From Peptostreptococcaceae bacterium (GTDB lineage Bacteria; Bacillota; Clostridia; Peptostreptococcales; Anaerovoracaceae), in the NCBI GenBank assembly GCA_016650115.1, contig JAENWI010000103.1, positions 1-5,801 on the forward strand: a stretch of 5,801 nucleotides of DNA. Direction: 5' to 3'. This document shows positions 1 through 5,597 of this stretch, in pieces; position 1 is the stretch's first letter, and each line of letters opens with the position of its first letter. The translations under genes were made by a program, and so were the position numbers. The notes under the pieces are model-generated. The model was not told the DNA's origin, ran no database searches, and saw only the letters and a program-made list of their open reading frames with translations.

Positions 1-1
1 G

Positions 2-226
2 CTGATGCGCCTTGGATATTTGAAAAAAACTGTCAACCCAAAAGACCAACGCGAATATCAGCTTTCCGCTACAAAAGAGGCAAAAGTTTTGTTTCCTCAG
101 TTAGAGGACATACTAATTGATATTAATAAACTCATGATCAACAACATAAGTAAAGAAGAGCAAGTCCAATTAATTGATATTCTTGAAAAAGTATTTAAAA
201 ATATTGAAACGTGTAACAAGAGATAG
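2..226 (+). CDS. MarR-family transcriptional regulator, C-terminal part (5' end outside window)
   Basis: This frame is open from the left edge, so about 74 C-terminal residues are visible and the true start lies upstream. The visible part begins at the end of the recognition helix and runs through the winged-helix beta-hairpin: LMRLGYLKKTVNPKDQREY matches the MarR pattern of a leucine-rich helix end, basic residues and the conserved D-x-R of the wing, followed by LSATKEAKVLFPQ, the usual 'LT..G' helix start. The rest (LEDILIDINKL...QVQLIDILEKVFKNIE) fits the C-terminal dimerisation helices. MarR proteins are dimeric repressors that leave palindromic operators when they bind small phenolic or lipophilic ligands or are oxidised. 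The gene lies 111 bp upstream of a complete efflux operon on the same strand, the classic mprA/emrR-emrAB arrangement, so I infer that it represses itself and the pump. The ligand cannot be deduced. Confidence 0.85.
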   Translation: MMRLGYLKKTVNPKDQREYQLSATKEAKVLFPQLEDILIDINKLMINNISKEEQVQLIDILEKVFKNIETCNKR

Positions 227-255
227 AATTCATTTAAAATATCATGAAGCATTGT

Positions 256-272
256 TCGTCTATTATAGATGA
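256..272. promoter_or_regulatory. 17-bp imperfect palindrome, candidate MarR operator
   Basis: TCGTCTATtATAGATGA has two 8-base arms around a central T. Seven of the eight pairs are Watson-Crick and the eighth (258/270) is G-T. It begins 30 bp after the regulator stop codon and ends 65 bp before the emrA-like start. MarR dimers usually bind palindromes of about 16-20 bp, so position and size suit an operator. It could instead be a weak hairpin at the end of the marR transcript, but no clean T-tract follows directly. No footprint or conservation data support it. Confidence 0.4.
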
Positions 273-291
273 CGCATTTTAAAACATTTAA

Positions 292-304
292 ACAATTGTA
301 TAAT
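292..304 (+). promoter_or_regulatory. ACAATTGT palindrome abutting a TATAAT box, candidate promoter/operator
   Basis: A perfect 8-bp palindrome (292-299) runs into TATAAT (299-304), 33 bp upstream of the emrA-like start codon. Some MarR-family operators, such as those of the OhrR type, use ACAATT-like half-sites, so a repressor here would block a promoter directly. Against this, Bacteroidota primary promoters normally use a TAnnTTTG -7 element with a TTTG-like -33 element, and I found no good match between 227 and 337. A TATAAT string is also common by chance in DNA this A/T-rich. Confidence 0.25.
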
Positions 305-317
305 ATAAAATTTTAAT

Positions 318-341
318 ATGATTTTCAATAAATATTTATGA
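318..341 (+). other. Seven-codon leader ORF (MIFNKYL) overlapping the emrA start
   Basis: An ATG at 318 opens a seven-residue reading frame whose TGA stop (339-341) overlaps the next gene's ATG (338-340) as ATGA, the same junction geometry as between the emrB- and tolC-like genes. If translated, ribosomes ending here could reinitiate on emrA, giving coupling or antibiotic-sensitive leader control. No ribosome-binding sequence is visible and a chance ORF is quite possible. Confidence 0.2.
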
Positions 342-1300
342 AAAACGAAAACCAAGAGATTATTAAAGATACTCCAAAACGGAATAAAGGAAAAGTCAGG
401 AGTCTGGTAATCGGAGTTGTATTGATTGCTGCAATACTTGGCGGGGGTGCATGGTGGTACATAAAACATGCCGGATTTGTATCAACTGACGATGCATACA
501 TAGAGGCGTATCAGGTTACCATCAGTTCGCAGATACCTGGCAGAATTATCAAATTATATATACATGAAGGCGATCATGTTAAAAAAGGCCAATTGTTGGT
601 GCAATTGGATTCGTCTGACTATGTAGCCAGGATCAGGCAGGCCAGGGTAAATTTGAAAGAAGCCGAGTTAGGAATTCAATTGGCTCAGGTTAGAATGGAG
701 CAGGCAAAAATTAATTATGACCGTGCTGAAAAACAATATAAAGCAAAATTGATCCCAAAAGCAAAATTTCAAAACCTGAAAAAAGCTTATGAAGGAACCC
801 GGATAGAAGTTGAGCTTGCAAAAGCAAAAGTACCCGTGATTCATTCATCTCTACATACTTTAAAGACATCTTTATCGCATACAAGTATTTATGCGCCAAT
901 GGATGGCGTTGCAGCCAAAAGATGGGTGTTGGCGGGGGATGTAGTTTCTCCTGGACAGGGTATTTTCACCGTTTTCGGTACCAAGAAACTTTGGGTAACA
1001 ACCATGTTACCCGAAAACAATTTGCATCAGATAATCTTAGGAGATACAGCAGAAATTACTGTTGATGCTTTCCCAAATGCCACTTTTAAAGGAGTATTTT
1101 ACCAGTTTGGAAACAGCACAGCATCTCAATTTTCGCTGATCCCGCCTGACAACGCATCCGGTAACTTTACAAAAGTTTCCCAACGAATTCCTTTAAAACT
1201 GACCATTTTTAAAACAGGTGGAAAGCCTTCCGGGAACGTAACATTATTACCGGGGATGTCTGTAGAAATTAAAGTTAAAATCAAATCAAAAACAAAGTAA
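338..1300 (+). CDS. emrA: EmrA/HlyD-type membrane fusion protein of a tripartite efflux pump
   Basis: This periplasmic adaptor should join the inner-membrane EmrB-like transporter to the outer-membrane TolC-like channel. The 320-residue protein has a basic cytoplasmic tail (1-21), one membrane anchor (about 22-42) and the EmrA hallmark VSTDDAYIEA (48-57). The first half of the lipoyl/barrel-sandwich domain is at about 60-91 (GRIIKLYIHEGDHVKKGQLL). An Ala/Lys/Glu/Gln-rich helical coiled-coil hairpin follows (about 92-180), then the second lipoyl half (SIYAPMDGVAAKRWVLAGD, 183-201). The beta-barrel domain carries the EmrA signature SLIPPDNASGNF...QRIP (266-285). Length is somewhat shorter than the ~390 residues of E. 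coli EmrA, within the family range. The 338 ATG is chosen because it gives the normal tail plus anchor and follows an A/T-rich Bacteroidota-like leader; no Shine-Dalgarno is visible. Only 1 bp separates its stop from the next gene. Transported substrates cannot be read from the sequence. Confidence 0.93.
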   Translation: MKNENQEIIKDTPKRNKGKVRSLVIGVVLIAAILGGGAWWYIKHAGFVSTDDAYIEAYQVTISSQIPGRIIKLYIHEGDHVKKGQLLVQLDSSDYVARIRQARVNLKEAELGIQLAQVRMEQAKINYDRAEKQYKAKLIPKAKFQNLKKAYEGTRIEVELAKAKVPVIHSSLHTLKTSLSHTSIYAPMDGVAAKRWVLAGDVVSPGQGIFTVFGTKKLWVTTMLPENNLHQIILGDTAEITVDAFPNATFKGVFYQFGNSTASQFSLIPPDNASGNFTKVSQRIPLKLTIFKTGGKPSGNVTLLPGMSVEIKVKIKSKTK

Positions 1301-1301
1301 G

Positions 1302-2879
1302 ATGGCCCAACAGCAAAATCCTAATTTAGGTTGGGAAACGCAGGTGGGAGATGCCAATAAGTGGCTGGTGCTTGTAAGCGTCATGATCGGGACATTTATG
1401 GCTGTGCTGGACTCTACAATCGTCAGCGTTGCTTTCCCGAAAATGATGGCTGTTTTCGGTGTGAGCGTCGACCAGATTGAATGGGTGATGACTGCATACT
1501 TGTTGGCTTTTGCAGTGGTTTTACCATCAACTGGCTGGATTGCAGACCGGTTTGGCTATAAGTTTACCTATATCATGGGGCTGGCTTTGTTCACCATTGG
1601 ATCATTTGCCTGTAGCCTTTCCTGGAATGAAAACCTTCTCATTGCATTCAGGGTCTTTCAGGGAGCAGGAGCAGGATTACTGATGCCGGTCGGGATGGCC
1701 ATCGTTACCCGGACTTTCCCACCCAAACAGCGGGGTGTAGCTTTGGGTTTCTGGGGCATTGCCGCTGCTGCATCAGTTTCTCTCGGACCGCTTGTTGGTG
1801 GATATCTGGTAGATAATTTTTCCTGGCATGCCATCTTTGATATTAACATACCTGTGGGGATTATGGGAATTATTGCTGTAATCATCATTCAGGATGAGTA
1901 CAAAAACGAAATCAGAGAGAAGTTTGATATTTTCGGATTTTTAACAATGACTATTGGACTTGGAGCGTTATTACTGGCATTTTCTACTGGTAATTCCGGA
2001 TGGAATACGGGGGGATGGACATCACCTTTTATTGTGACCAACTTCTTTGTTGCAGCAATAAGTCTGGTATTGTTTGTCTTGATCGAACTCACCATAAAGC
2101 ATCCTATATTAAATCTGCGGCTGCTCAAAAATTACAATTTTGGGATGGCAACTTTAATCATGTTTATTTTTGGGGTAGCTTTCTTCGGGAACGCTTTTCT
2201 TTTGCCAATATATCTTCAGAATTCTTTGGGATACACGGCTTTACAGGCTGGGCTTGTATTTTTCCCGGTAGGAATTTTACAAGCCATTATTGCACCTATT
2301 TCCGGCCAGCTCACCGACCGGTTTAACCCAAAAATACCGCTCATTTTTGGAGGGGTGGTCTTAGGGATATCCATGTATCTCTTTAGTTTTTTCTCATTAC
2401 AAACTACCCATGCCCAAATCATGTTACCTCTTTATTTAAGAGGACTTGGAATGGGATTCGTATTTACGCCTATGACCACAATTGCACTTTACGATATCTC
2501 CAAACCACAAATGGCCCAGGCCTCGGGGTTGTTTAATACCATTCGCCAGATAGGAGGAAGTTTCGGTATTGCTGCTTTAGGGACTGAGTTGACACAACGT
2601 GTTAAGTTTCATACCCAAATTTACGGAGAGCAACTCCATCAGGGATCACCGCTTTTTAACCATGTTATAGATCACCTTAAATCATTTGCAATGCACTCCG
2701 TTGGCAGCACCAATATCGAAGCCACGCTTCATGCAAAAATGATGCTTTTAAGAAATTTGACAGGCCAGGCATTTGTTCAGGGTATCAATGATGACTTTCT
2801 CATCGGAGCCGTATTGACTTTTAGCTTGTTGATACCTATGTTATTTTTAAAAACCAGTAAAAAACATCTAAATCGATGA
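1302..2879 (+). CDS. emrB: EmrB/QacA-type MFS multidrug transporter (DHA2, 14-TM)
   Basis: A 525-residue inner-membrane protein of the drug:H+ antiporter-2 family, which uses the proton gradient to expel lipophilic compounds. Visible family motifs are LDSTIVSVAFP in TM1 (36-46, motif D1), GWIADRFGYK in the TM2-TM3 loop (78-87, motif A), RVFQGAGAGLLMPVG in TM4 (117-131, motif B) and SLGPLVGG in TM5 (160-167, antiporter motif C). These are followed by SWHAIFDINIPVGI (174-187), characteristic of DHA2. TM7 and TM8 lie around 210-262. A second motif-A-like loop, GQLTDRFNPK (335-344), starts the C-terminal half. A hydrophilic stretch (about 435-490) before the last helix (about 495-516) would be the large periplasmic loop before TM14. 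It starts 1 bp after the emrA stop, implying coupled translation, and its stop overlaps the tolC-like start as ATGA. Drug specificity is not predictable. Confidence 0.95.
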   Translation: MAQQQNPNLGWETQVGDANKWLVLVSVMIGTFMAVLDSTIVSVAFPKMMAVFGVSVDQIEWVMTAYLLAFAVVLPSTGWIADRFGYKFTYIMGLALFTIGSFACSLSWNENLLIAFRVFQGAGAGLLMPVGMAIVTRTFPPKQRGVALGFWGIAAAASVSLGPLVGGYLVDNFSWHAIFDINIPVGIMGIIAVIIIQDEYKNEIREKFDIFGFLTMTIGLGALLLAFSTGNSGWNTGGWTSPFIVTNFFVAAISLVLFVLIELTIKHPILNLRLLKNYNFGMATLIMFIFGVAFFGNAFLLPIYLQNSLGYTALQAGLVFFPVGILQAIIAPISGQLTDRFNPKIPLIFGGVVLGISMYLFSFFSLQTTHAQIMLPLYLRGLGMGFVFTPMTTIALYDISKPQMAQASGLFNTIRQIGGSFGIAALGTELTQRVKFHTQIYGEQLHQGSPLFNHVIDHLKSFAMHSVGSTNIEATLHAKMMLLRNLTGQAFVQGINDDFLIGAVLTFSLLIPMLFLKTSKKHLNR

Positions 2880-4213
2880 AATATATTCATAATATCATCA
2901 AAATCTTTATTTCGGGAATGACATTGGTGGCTTTGGCCGTGCTATCAAATCCGGTAAGTGCTCAAACAGCGCAACCTTTGAAGCTAAGCCTTTCACAAGC
3001 CATTCATTTTGCCATCAATAATGAACCGCTCATCAAAGAAGCTGAAGATCAGGTTGCCATTGCAAAATCAAAAGCAGACGAAATGAACAGCTCATTCTTG
3101 CCACACGCCGCAGTAAGCCTGAATTATGATCTGATTGGACCAACACCTTATCTACAGGTTCCCTTATTGAGTGACGGCAAATTTTACATGGCAACCCCAA
3201 ATAACTTCAATGAGTATCTCGGTGTAAATTACTTAATTTATGATTTTGATCAGCGCAAAGAAACGCTTAAATTATTACAATCCAACGAAGTAACTGAATC
3301 AGAAAAAATCAACCTAATTCGCAACCAATTGGCTTATCAGACAGCTGAAGTCTATTTTTCGATGCTTTATCTTCAGAAAAGTGTTGATGTGATGGATCAG
3401 CAGATCGAAGACCTGGAAGAGCATTTGTCGGTGGCCAGAAAAATGATTGCCACGGGATCTGCAATTGGTTTGGATACCTTAAATACAAGTGTACGACTCA
3501 CTGCGCTGCAAAACGACAAAATGAACGTTATCAATCAGCGTAAAAAAGCAGCTGTTTTGCTGGGATCACTCATGAATTTTCCAAAAGAGAAAAAGTTTCA
3601 TGTTGACGGCAACCTTGAAGAACCTGCCATTCGCTATTCATTGGATTCCCTGATAAATAGTGCCTATATGCAACGGGAAGAGTTGAAGTTGAACAAACTT
3701 TATACAAGGACTGCTTCACTGAATAAAGCAGTGATTGAAAAATCAAACATGCCTGTTCTAAGCTTCAATAGTAGCTTTGGAGTTAAAAATGGTTATCCTG
3801 ATAATCTGACACGTATCCGTGCAAACTATGTTTTGGGATTGACTGCAAACATCCCTGTTTTTGATGGATTCTTACGTAAGTCTAAACTGACTACAGCCGA
3901 TTGGCAAATTCAATCCACGGTGGATCATGCTACGGTTTTGGAACAGAAAATTAGCACCGAAGTGGAAAGAGCACTTTTAGATTACCGAAACAATAAAGTG
4001 CAGCTGAAAACTGCATTGGAAGAAATTTCCCTGGCTCAGGCTGCTATTGATCAGGCCAAAGGACTGTATCAAAGCGGCTCTATTACAAACACGACCTTGT
4101 TAGATACTGAAACTGCACTTGCCCGGGCAAAGCTTAAATACTCCTATCAGTTGTTTCAGCTTACCCTGAGCCATTACAAGTTATTGCAGGCAGAGGGTGA
4201 GAAAATTTGGTAA
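2876..4213 (+). CDS. tolC: TolC-family outer-membrane efflux channel
   Basis: This 445-residue protein is the exit duct of the pump and would form a trimeric outer-membrane barrel continued by a periplasmic helical tunnel. A Sec signal peptide covers residues 1-29 (hydrophobic core 7-24, likely cleavage VSA|Q); no lipobox cysteine is present. The mature part shows the internal duplication of the OEP family: LSLSQAIHFAINNEP (38-51) starts the first helix. NYLIYDFDQRKETLKL (118-133) is the first beta-strand/helix turn, matched in the second half by TANIPVFDGFLRKSKL (323-338). The helix-end motif ARKMIATGSAIGLDTLNT (187-204) is echoed by AKGLYQSGSITNTTLLDTE (394-412). Having its own TolC gene in the operon, unlike E. 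coli emrAB, makes the locus a self-contained pump. The ATG overlaps the emrB stop by 4 bp (ATGA). No convincing terminator follows: the only nearby G/C-rich inverted repeat (CGG...CCG, about 4227-4240) has a 3-bp stem. Confidence 0.93.
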   Translation: MKYIHNIIKIFISGMTLVALAVLSNPVSAQTAQPLKLSLSQAIHFAINNEPLIKEAEDQVAIAKSKADEMNSSFLPHAAVSLNYDLIGPTPYLQVPLLSDGKFYMATPNNFNEYLGVNYLIYDFDQRKETLKLLQSNEVTESEKINLIRNQLAYQTAEVYFSMLYLQKSVDVMDQQIEDLEEHLSVARKMIATGSAIGLDTLNTSVRLTALQNDKMNVINQRKKAAVLLGSLMNFPKEKKFHVDGNLEEPAIRYSLDSLINSAYMQREELKLNKLYTRTASLNKAVIEKSNMPVLSFNSSFGVKNGYPDNLTRIRANYVLGLTANIPVFDGFLRKSKLTTADWQIQSTVDHATVLEQKISTEVERALLDYRNNKVQLKTALEEISLAQAAIDQAKGLYQSGSITNTTLLDTETALARAKLKYSYQLFQLTLSHYKLLQAEGEKIW

Positions 4214-4311
4214 ATTGGATTATACCGGCAATCATTCCGTGAATATCTTAATTTCATAAAACAACTTAATCTAAAATAATTAAACAGGGATTATCATTAA
4301 AAAAATTCACT

Positions 4312-4449
4312 ATGAATAGTTTGAATTTAGGAGACTTACAAGTTAAATTACTCATCATTCAGGGTGGAATGGGCGTTTGCGTTTCACTTTCCGGCTTAGC
4401 ATCGGCGGTAGCCAACGAAGGAGGAATCGGGGTGAACATATGGAAGTAA
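4312..4449 (+). pseudogene. Nitronate monooxygenase/FabK-like gene, truncated 5' remnant
   Basis: An ATG at 4312 starts a 45-codon frame. Its first ~42 residues (MNSLNLGDLQVKLL, then IIQGGMGV, LSGLASAVANEGGIGV) are the N-terminus of an FMN-dependent nitronate monooxygenase (2-nitropropane dioxygenase) family protein: QGGMG and the A-x-A...GG.G FMN-binding stretch are clear. The family is normally ~320-370 residues, so nearly 90% is gone. As I recall the family, the usual KLPIIQGG and GVGISLSG are changed to KLLIIQGG and GVCVSLSG, which fits loss of selection. After GGIGV the frame reads NI; GVNIM is a conserved motif ~40 residues further on in the family, suggesting an internal deletion. It then hits the VorB-derived segment and stops at 4447-4449. 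The start lies 98 bp after the tolC-like gene in an A/T-rich gap without a recognisable promoter. Confidence 0.75.
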
Positions 4450-4922
4450 TTGATGAGCTTGGAAAAGAAAATGAAACCATCGGCGTGGCTCCGGTAGGCT
4501 GCTCGGTTTTAGCTTATGAGTTCATGGATATTGATATGCAGGAAGCAGCCCACGGACGTGCTCCTGCTTTAGCAACAGCCATCAAAAGATTGTGGCCCGA
4601 CAAAGTTGTTTTCACCTATCAGGGTGACGGCGACCTTGCTGCCATTGGAACCGCAGAAACCATTCATGCCTGCAACCGTGGTGAAAAGATTGTTATCATT
4701 TTTATTAACAACGGAATTTACGGAATGACAGGCGGGCAAATGGCGCCGATATTATCGGGATAAAAAATGATAACCACAGCTGAATAAATCGTAACGGAAA
4801 ACTCACCACAAACAGCAAAAAAACAAAAAAAACGGTCAATAAGTGCATAGAAACACCCTGCTGATTTAACCGGGATGTAGTTCAACATACACTCATCGCT
4901 GGGTCGTGCCGACCGCTCATAG
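4440..4922 (+). pseudogene. 2-oxoacid:ferredoxin oxidoreductase beta subunit (VorB/KorB type), 5'- and 3'-truncated, frameshifted
   Basis: From 4440 an open stretch (ATG to TAA 4761-4763, 107 codons) encodes the thiamine-diphosphate core of a VorB/KorB subunit: EVIDELG, GVAPVGCSV, MQEAAHGRAP, TYQGDGDLAAIGTAE and INNGIYGMTGGQMAP. GDG (62-64) and NN (90-91) are separated by 25 residues, the TPP motif. The N-terminal ~35-40 residues, including the CPGC motif, are missing. Past the stop the family sequence seems to continue in broken frames: ITTAE at 4770-4784, stop at 4785, RNGKLT at 4790-4807, KKTKKTVNK at 4817-4843, a TGA at 4862 where Gly (GGA) is expected, FN...V at 4865-4882, and a stretch resembling TCNS-GW...TPTxAH at 4885-4920. 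This second part rests on recalled family sequence and is less certain than the first. About 480 bp remain of an expected ~800. A partial 107-residue protein could still be made but would lack the cluster-binding and C-terminal regions. Confidence 0.72.
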
Positions 4923-4943
4923 TTCTATTTATTATGGCTGGTT

Positions 4944-5420
4944 TTACCAAGTATATCGTATTCCTAAGGCTGCTCCCCATCCCAACCCCGAATTATCACC
5001 AATGAAACCCCACATTGGTCTGGTATCAATACTTAGTAAAATAGGTGCATTTAACTCATTGAAATCAAACTCTATACCTATTTGACCACCTAAACCAATA
5101 TTAAAATGGTCGTCTGAATTATCGTAAGAATAGAAACCTATGGCAGCTCCTGGTCCAACATACCAATTAAGACCACTGGTAATATTCCAATTCCAATGAT
5201 AGATTCCAGCTAAAAACATTCTGTTGTCGTTTTTGTTACTATCAAAACCTAAATCCATCTCAAGCCGATTTGTTTCAGAAAACCCATGTTGATATGATAT
5301 TTCTGCTCCATTTACATCTCCATCTCCACCAAGTCTTAAACCTATTGCATGTGGATTTACCTGAGCTTGTGAGCAATACCCAGCAAGTAATACAATACTG
5401 ATAATAAAAATTCTCTTCAT
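4944..5420 (-). CDS. Small predicted outer-membrane beta-barrel protein (unknown role)
   Basis: A 158-residue secreted protein. Residues 1-19 form a Sec signal peptide (MKRIFIIS, hydrophobic core, cleavage SQA|Q). Cys16 is preceded by Tyr, so it is not a lipobox. The mature ~139 residues are rich in Gly, Asn, Asp and aromatics with alternating polar/apolar strands: HAIGLRLGG, GAEISYQHGF, NRLEMDLGFD, MFLAGIYHWNWNI, NWYVGPGAAIGFYS, FNIGLGGQIGIEFDF, PILLSIDTRPMWGF and LGWGAALGIRYTW. It ends on a strand with a terminal aromatic Trp, the usual BAM recognition signature, suggesting an eight-stranded barrel like those common in Bacteroidota. No enzyme motif is visible and I cannot assign a function. 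It runs convergently toward the pseudogene block and its stop lies about 20 bp from the last VorB-like bases. The start gives a complete signal peptide and is preceded by an A/T-rich leader without a Shine-Dalgarno. Confidence 0.85.
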   Translation of the reverse strand: MKRIFIISIVLLAGYCSQAQVNPHAIGLRLGGDGDVNGAEISYQHGFSETNRLEMDLGFDSNKNDNRMFLAGIYHWNWNITSGLNWYVGPGAAIGFYSYDNSDDHFNIGLGGQIGIEFDFNELNAPILLSIDTRPMWGFIGDNSGLGWGAALGIRYTW

Positions 5421-5439
5421 TTTTTTATATTTAATAATT

Positions 5440-5451
5440 CATACTCGTATG
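5440..5451. repeat. Inverted repeat CATAC-tc-GTATG just upstream of the outer-membrane protein gene
   Basis: Two perfect 5-bp arms separated by 2 bp lie 20-31 bp upstream of the minus-strand start codon, a place where a repressor or leader structure could act. It is short, so this is only a candidate site. Confidence 0.25.
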
Positions 5452-5476
5452 GTTTTTCAGTTCCACCCCGTTTATT

Positions 5477-5500
5477 AATGTGGTTTCTGGACTCCACATT
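5477..5500. repeat. Inverted repeat AATGTGG / CCACATT (7-bp arms, 10-base loop)
   Basis: The arms at 5477-5483 and 5494-5500 are perfectly complementary. On the plus strand the right arm ends in TT and is followed by TTT, like a small intrinsic terminator, but no plus-strand gene ends nearby. On the minus strand it lies 57-80 bases upstream of the outer-membrane protein start and could be a 5'-leader hairpin or an operator. Confidence 0.4.
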
Positions 5501-5584
5501 TTTAATGTAAAATAGTAACTTCATTCGAAATAACCTTTCTTTCATCCTTAAACTTGCCCAACCGGGTAGCTTACTTTTACATGA

Positions 5585-5597
5585 TACCTAATAGGTA
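5585..5597. repeat. 13-bp perfect palindrome TACCTA-A-TAGGTA
   Basis: Six-base arms around a single central A, about 165 bp upstream of the minus-strand gene. Unlike the A/T-only palindromes nearby it includes G/C pairs, so it is a better candidate protein-binding site. No family is recognised. Confidence 0.3.

Noticed and set aside
263..469. Minus-strand 68-codon frame overlapping the marR-emrA gap and emrA start.
   Set aside because: Mostly antisense to the emrA N-terminus and A/T-rich leader; low-complexity Phe/Ile composition and no recognisable family.
1658..2422. Several 70-110-codon frames on both strands within the emrB-like gene.
   Set aside because: They are shadows of a strongly supported MFS coding frame and show no domain features or start signals.
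4214..4311. Possible intrinsic terminator between the tolC-like gene and the pseudogene.
   Set aside because: The best inverted repeat has a three-base-pair stem and no following T-run, so it cannot be supported.
4377..4439. In-frame upstream extension of the VorB-like ORF to an ATG at 4377.
   Set aside because: These 21 codons are just the nitronate monooxygenase sequence read in the wrong frame (Arg/Ser-rich nonsense); the VorB homology begins around 4440.
4437..4442. CATATG (an NdeI site) exactly at the fusion point, which might hint at a cloning artefact.
   Set aside because: A six-base site is common in A/T-rich DNA, and the many further lesions downstream indicate natural decay, not a constructed join.
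4705..4848. A 47-codon minus-strand frame starting ATG at 4848, very hydrophobic (MHLLTVFFVFLLFVV...).
   Set aside because: It lies antisense to the VorB/KorB pseudogene; its hydrophobicity comes from the complement of Lys-rich A-tracts (AAA to TTT). No start signal is visible.
4862..4925. Possible integron attC-like or recombination site (ATTTAAC, GGTCG-TGC-CGACC hairpin).
   Set aside because: No matching GTTRRRY partner or integrase; the bases are better explained as the degraded 3' end of the VorB/KorB gene, and the hairpin has no T-tract.
5502..5567. Short minus-strand open stretch ending ...LGKFKDERKVISNEVTILH.
   Set aside because: Only about 22 residues before upstream stops, no recognised family and no start codon in a suitable place; treated as chance.
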